This document shows positions 62,862 through 64,000 of a DNA stretch of 64,000 nt, in pieces. The DNA comes from Candidatus Skiveiella danica (lineage in GTDB: Bacteria; Pseudomonadota; Gammaproteobacteria; Burkholderiales; Burkholderiaceae_C): positions 1-64,000 of the forward strand of contig JADKHE010000007.1 of the NCBI GenBank assembly GCA_016721925.1, read 5' to 3'. A program made the translations under genes and the position numbers. Below the pieces are notes generated by a model. It was not told the DNA's origin and made no database searches. It saw only the letters and a list, made by a program, of their open reading frames with translations. Positions within the stretch are counted from its first letter, which is position 1. Each line of letters opens with the position of its first letter.

Positions 62862-64000
<1,139 letters not shown>

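Overview
This 64 kb window is high-GC, densely packed bacterial chromosome. It most resembles Burkholderiales, probably Comamonadaceae (Hydrogenophaga/Acidovorax relatives): three-component TRAP transporters, PF12625-type AraC regulators, DUF1254/DUF1214 secreted proteins, a DUF2889 protein, a cold-shock fragment and a comamonad-style dispersed repeat. The genus is inference; there is no rRNA or tRNA in the window to place it.

Layout. 1-4.9 kb: end of an MFS transporter, an EamA exporter, a repeat-rich small secreted protein, and a DUF1254 protein divergent from an AraC regulator. 4.9-14 kb: an acyl-CoA ligase, two tandem DUF1254 paralogues, and a gene graveyard holding a cold-shock fragment, an arylsulfatase pseudogene with an in-frame TAG, a second AraC gene and a tyrosine-integrase pseudogene. 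14.1-21.3 kb: a complete gluconate / Entner-Doudoroff operon (LacI-type regulator, gluconokinase, TRAP transporter, Edd, Eda) with two identical palindromic operators. 21.4-23.7 kb: an orphan binding protein and a ChaA-type antiporter. 23.9-28.0 kb: an IclR regulator divergent from a dehydroshikimate-to-protocatechuate operon (VOC protein, 3-dehydroshikimate dehydratase, AroQ, alpha/beta hydrolase). 28.2-33.6 kb: sensor kinase, two response regulators and an arylsulfatase in a row. 33.7-38.4 kb: TetR regulator, TRAP transporter and a shikimate dehydrogenase paralogue. The promoter regions of the two shikimate-type loci share a 16-bp motif (15 of 16 identical), so they probably form one regulon. 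38.5-48 kb: housekeeping and stress genes (ArfB, DsbA-like, LMW phosphatase, LigB-type dioxygenase, SbtA, a ribosome-hibernation protein, frameshifted TerC). 48.2-58.1 kb: a lipid / alkyl-sulfate block (a fourth DUF1254 protein, FadD-type ligase, wax ester synthase, DUF2505, SdsA-type alkylsulfatase, GMC alcohol oxidase, LysR). 58.1-64 kb: EamA exporter, small enzymes, a lipoprotein, and the 3' part of gcvP.

Three themes stand out. (1) Four DUF1254/DUF1214 envelope proteins occur beside or near sulfatases, acyl-CoA ligases and AraC regulators, suggesting an uncharacterised periplasmic system acting on sulfated or lipid-like compounds. (2) A roughly 55-bp element is present in eight clear copies, all in the same orientation; one copy forms the first codons of a hydrolase gene. 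(3) Four otherwise intact genes between 47.1 and 58.0 kb each carry one small frameshift, which is either local decay or a local sequence-quality problem.
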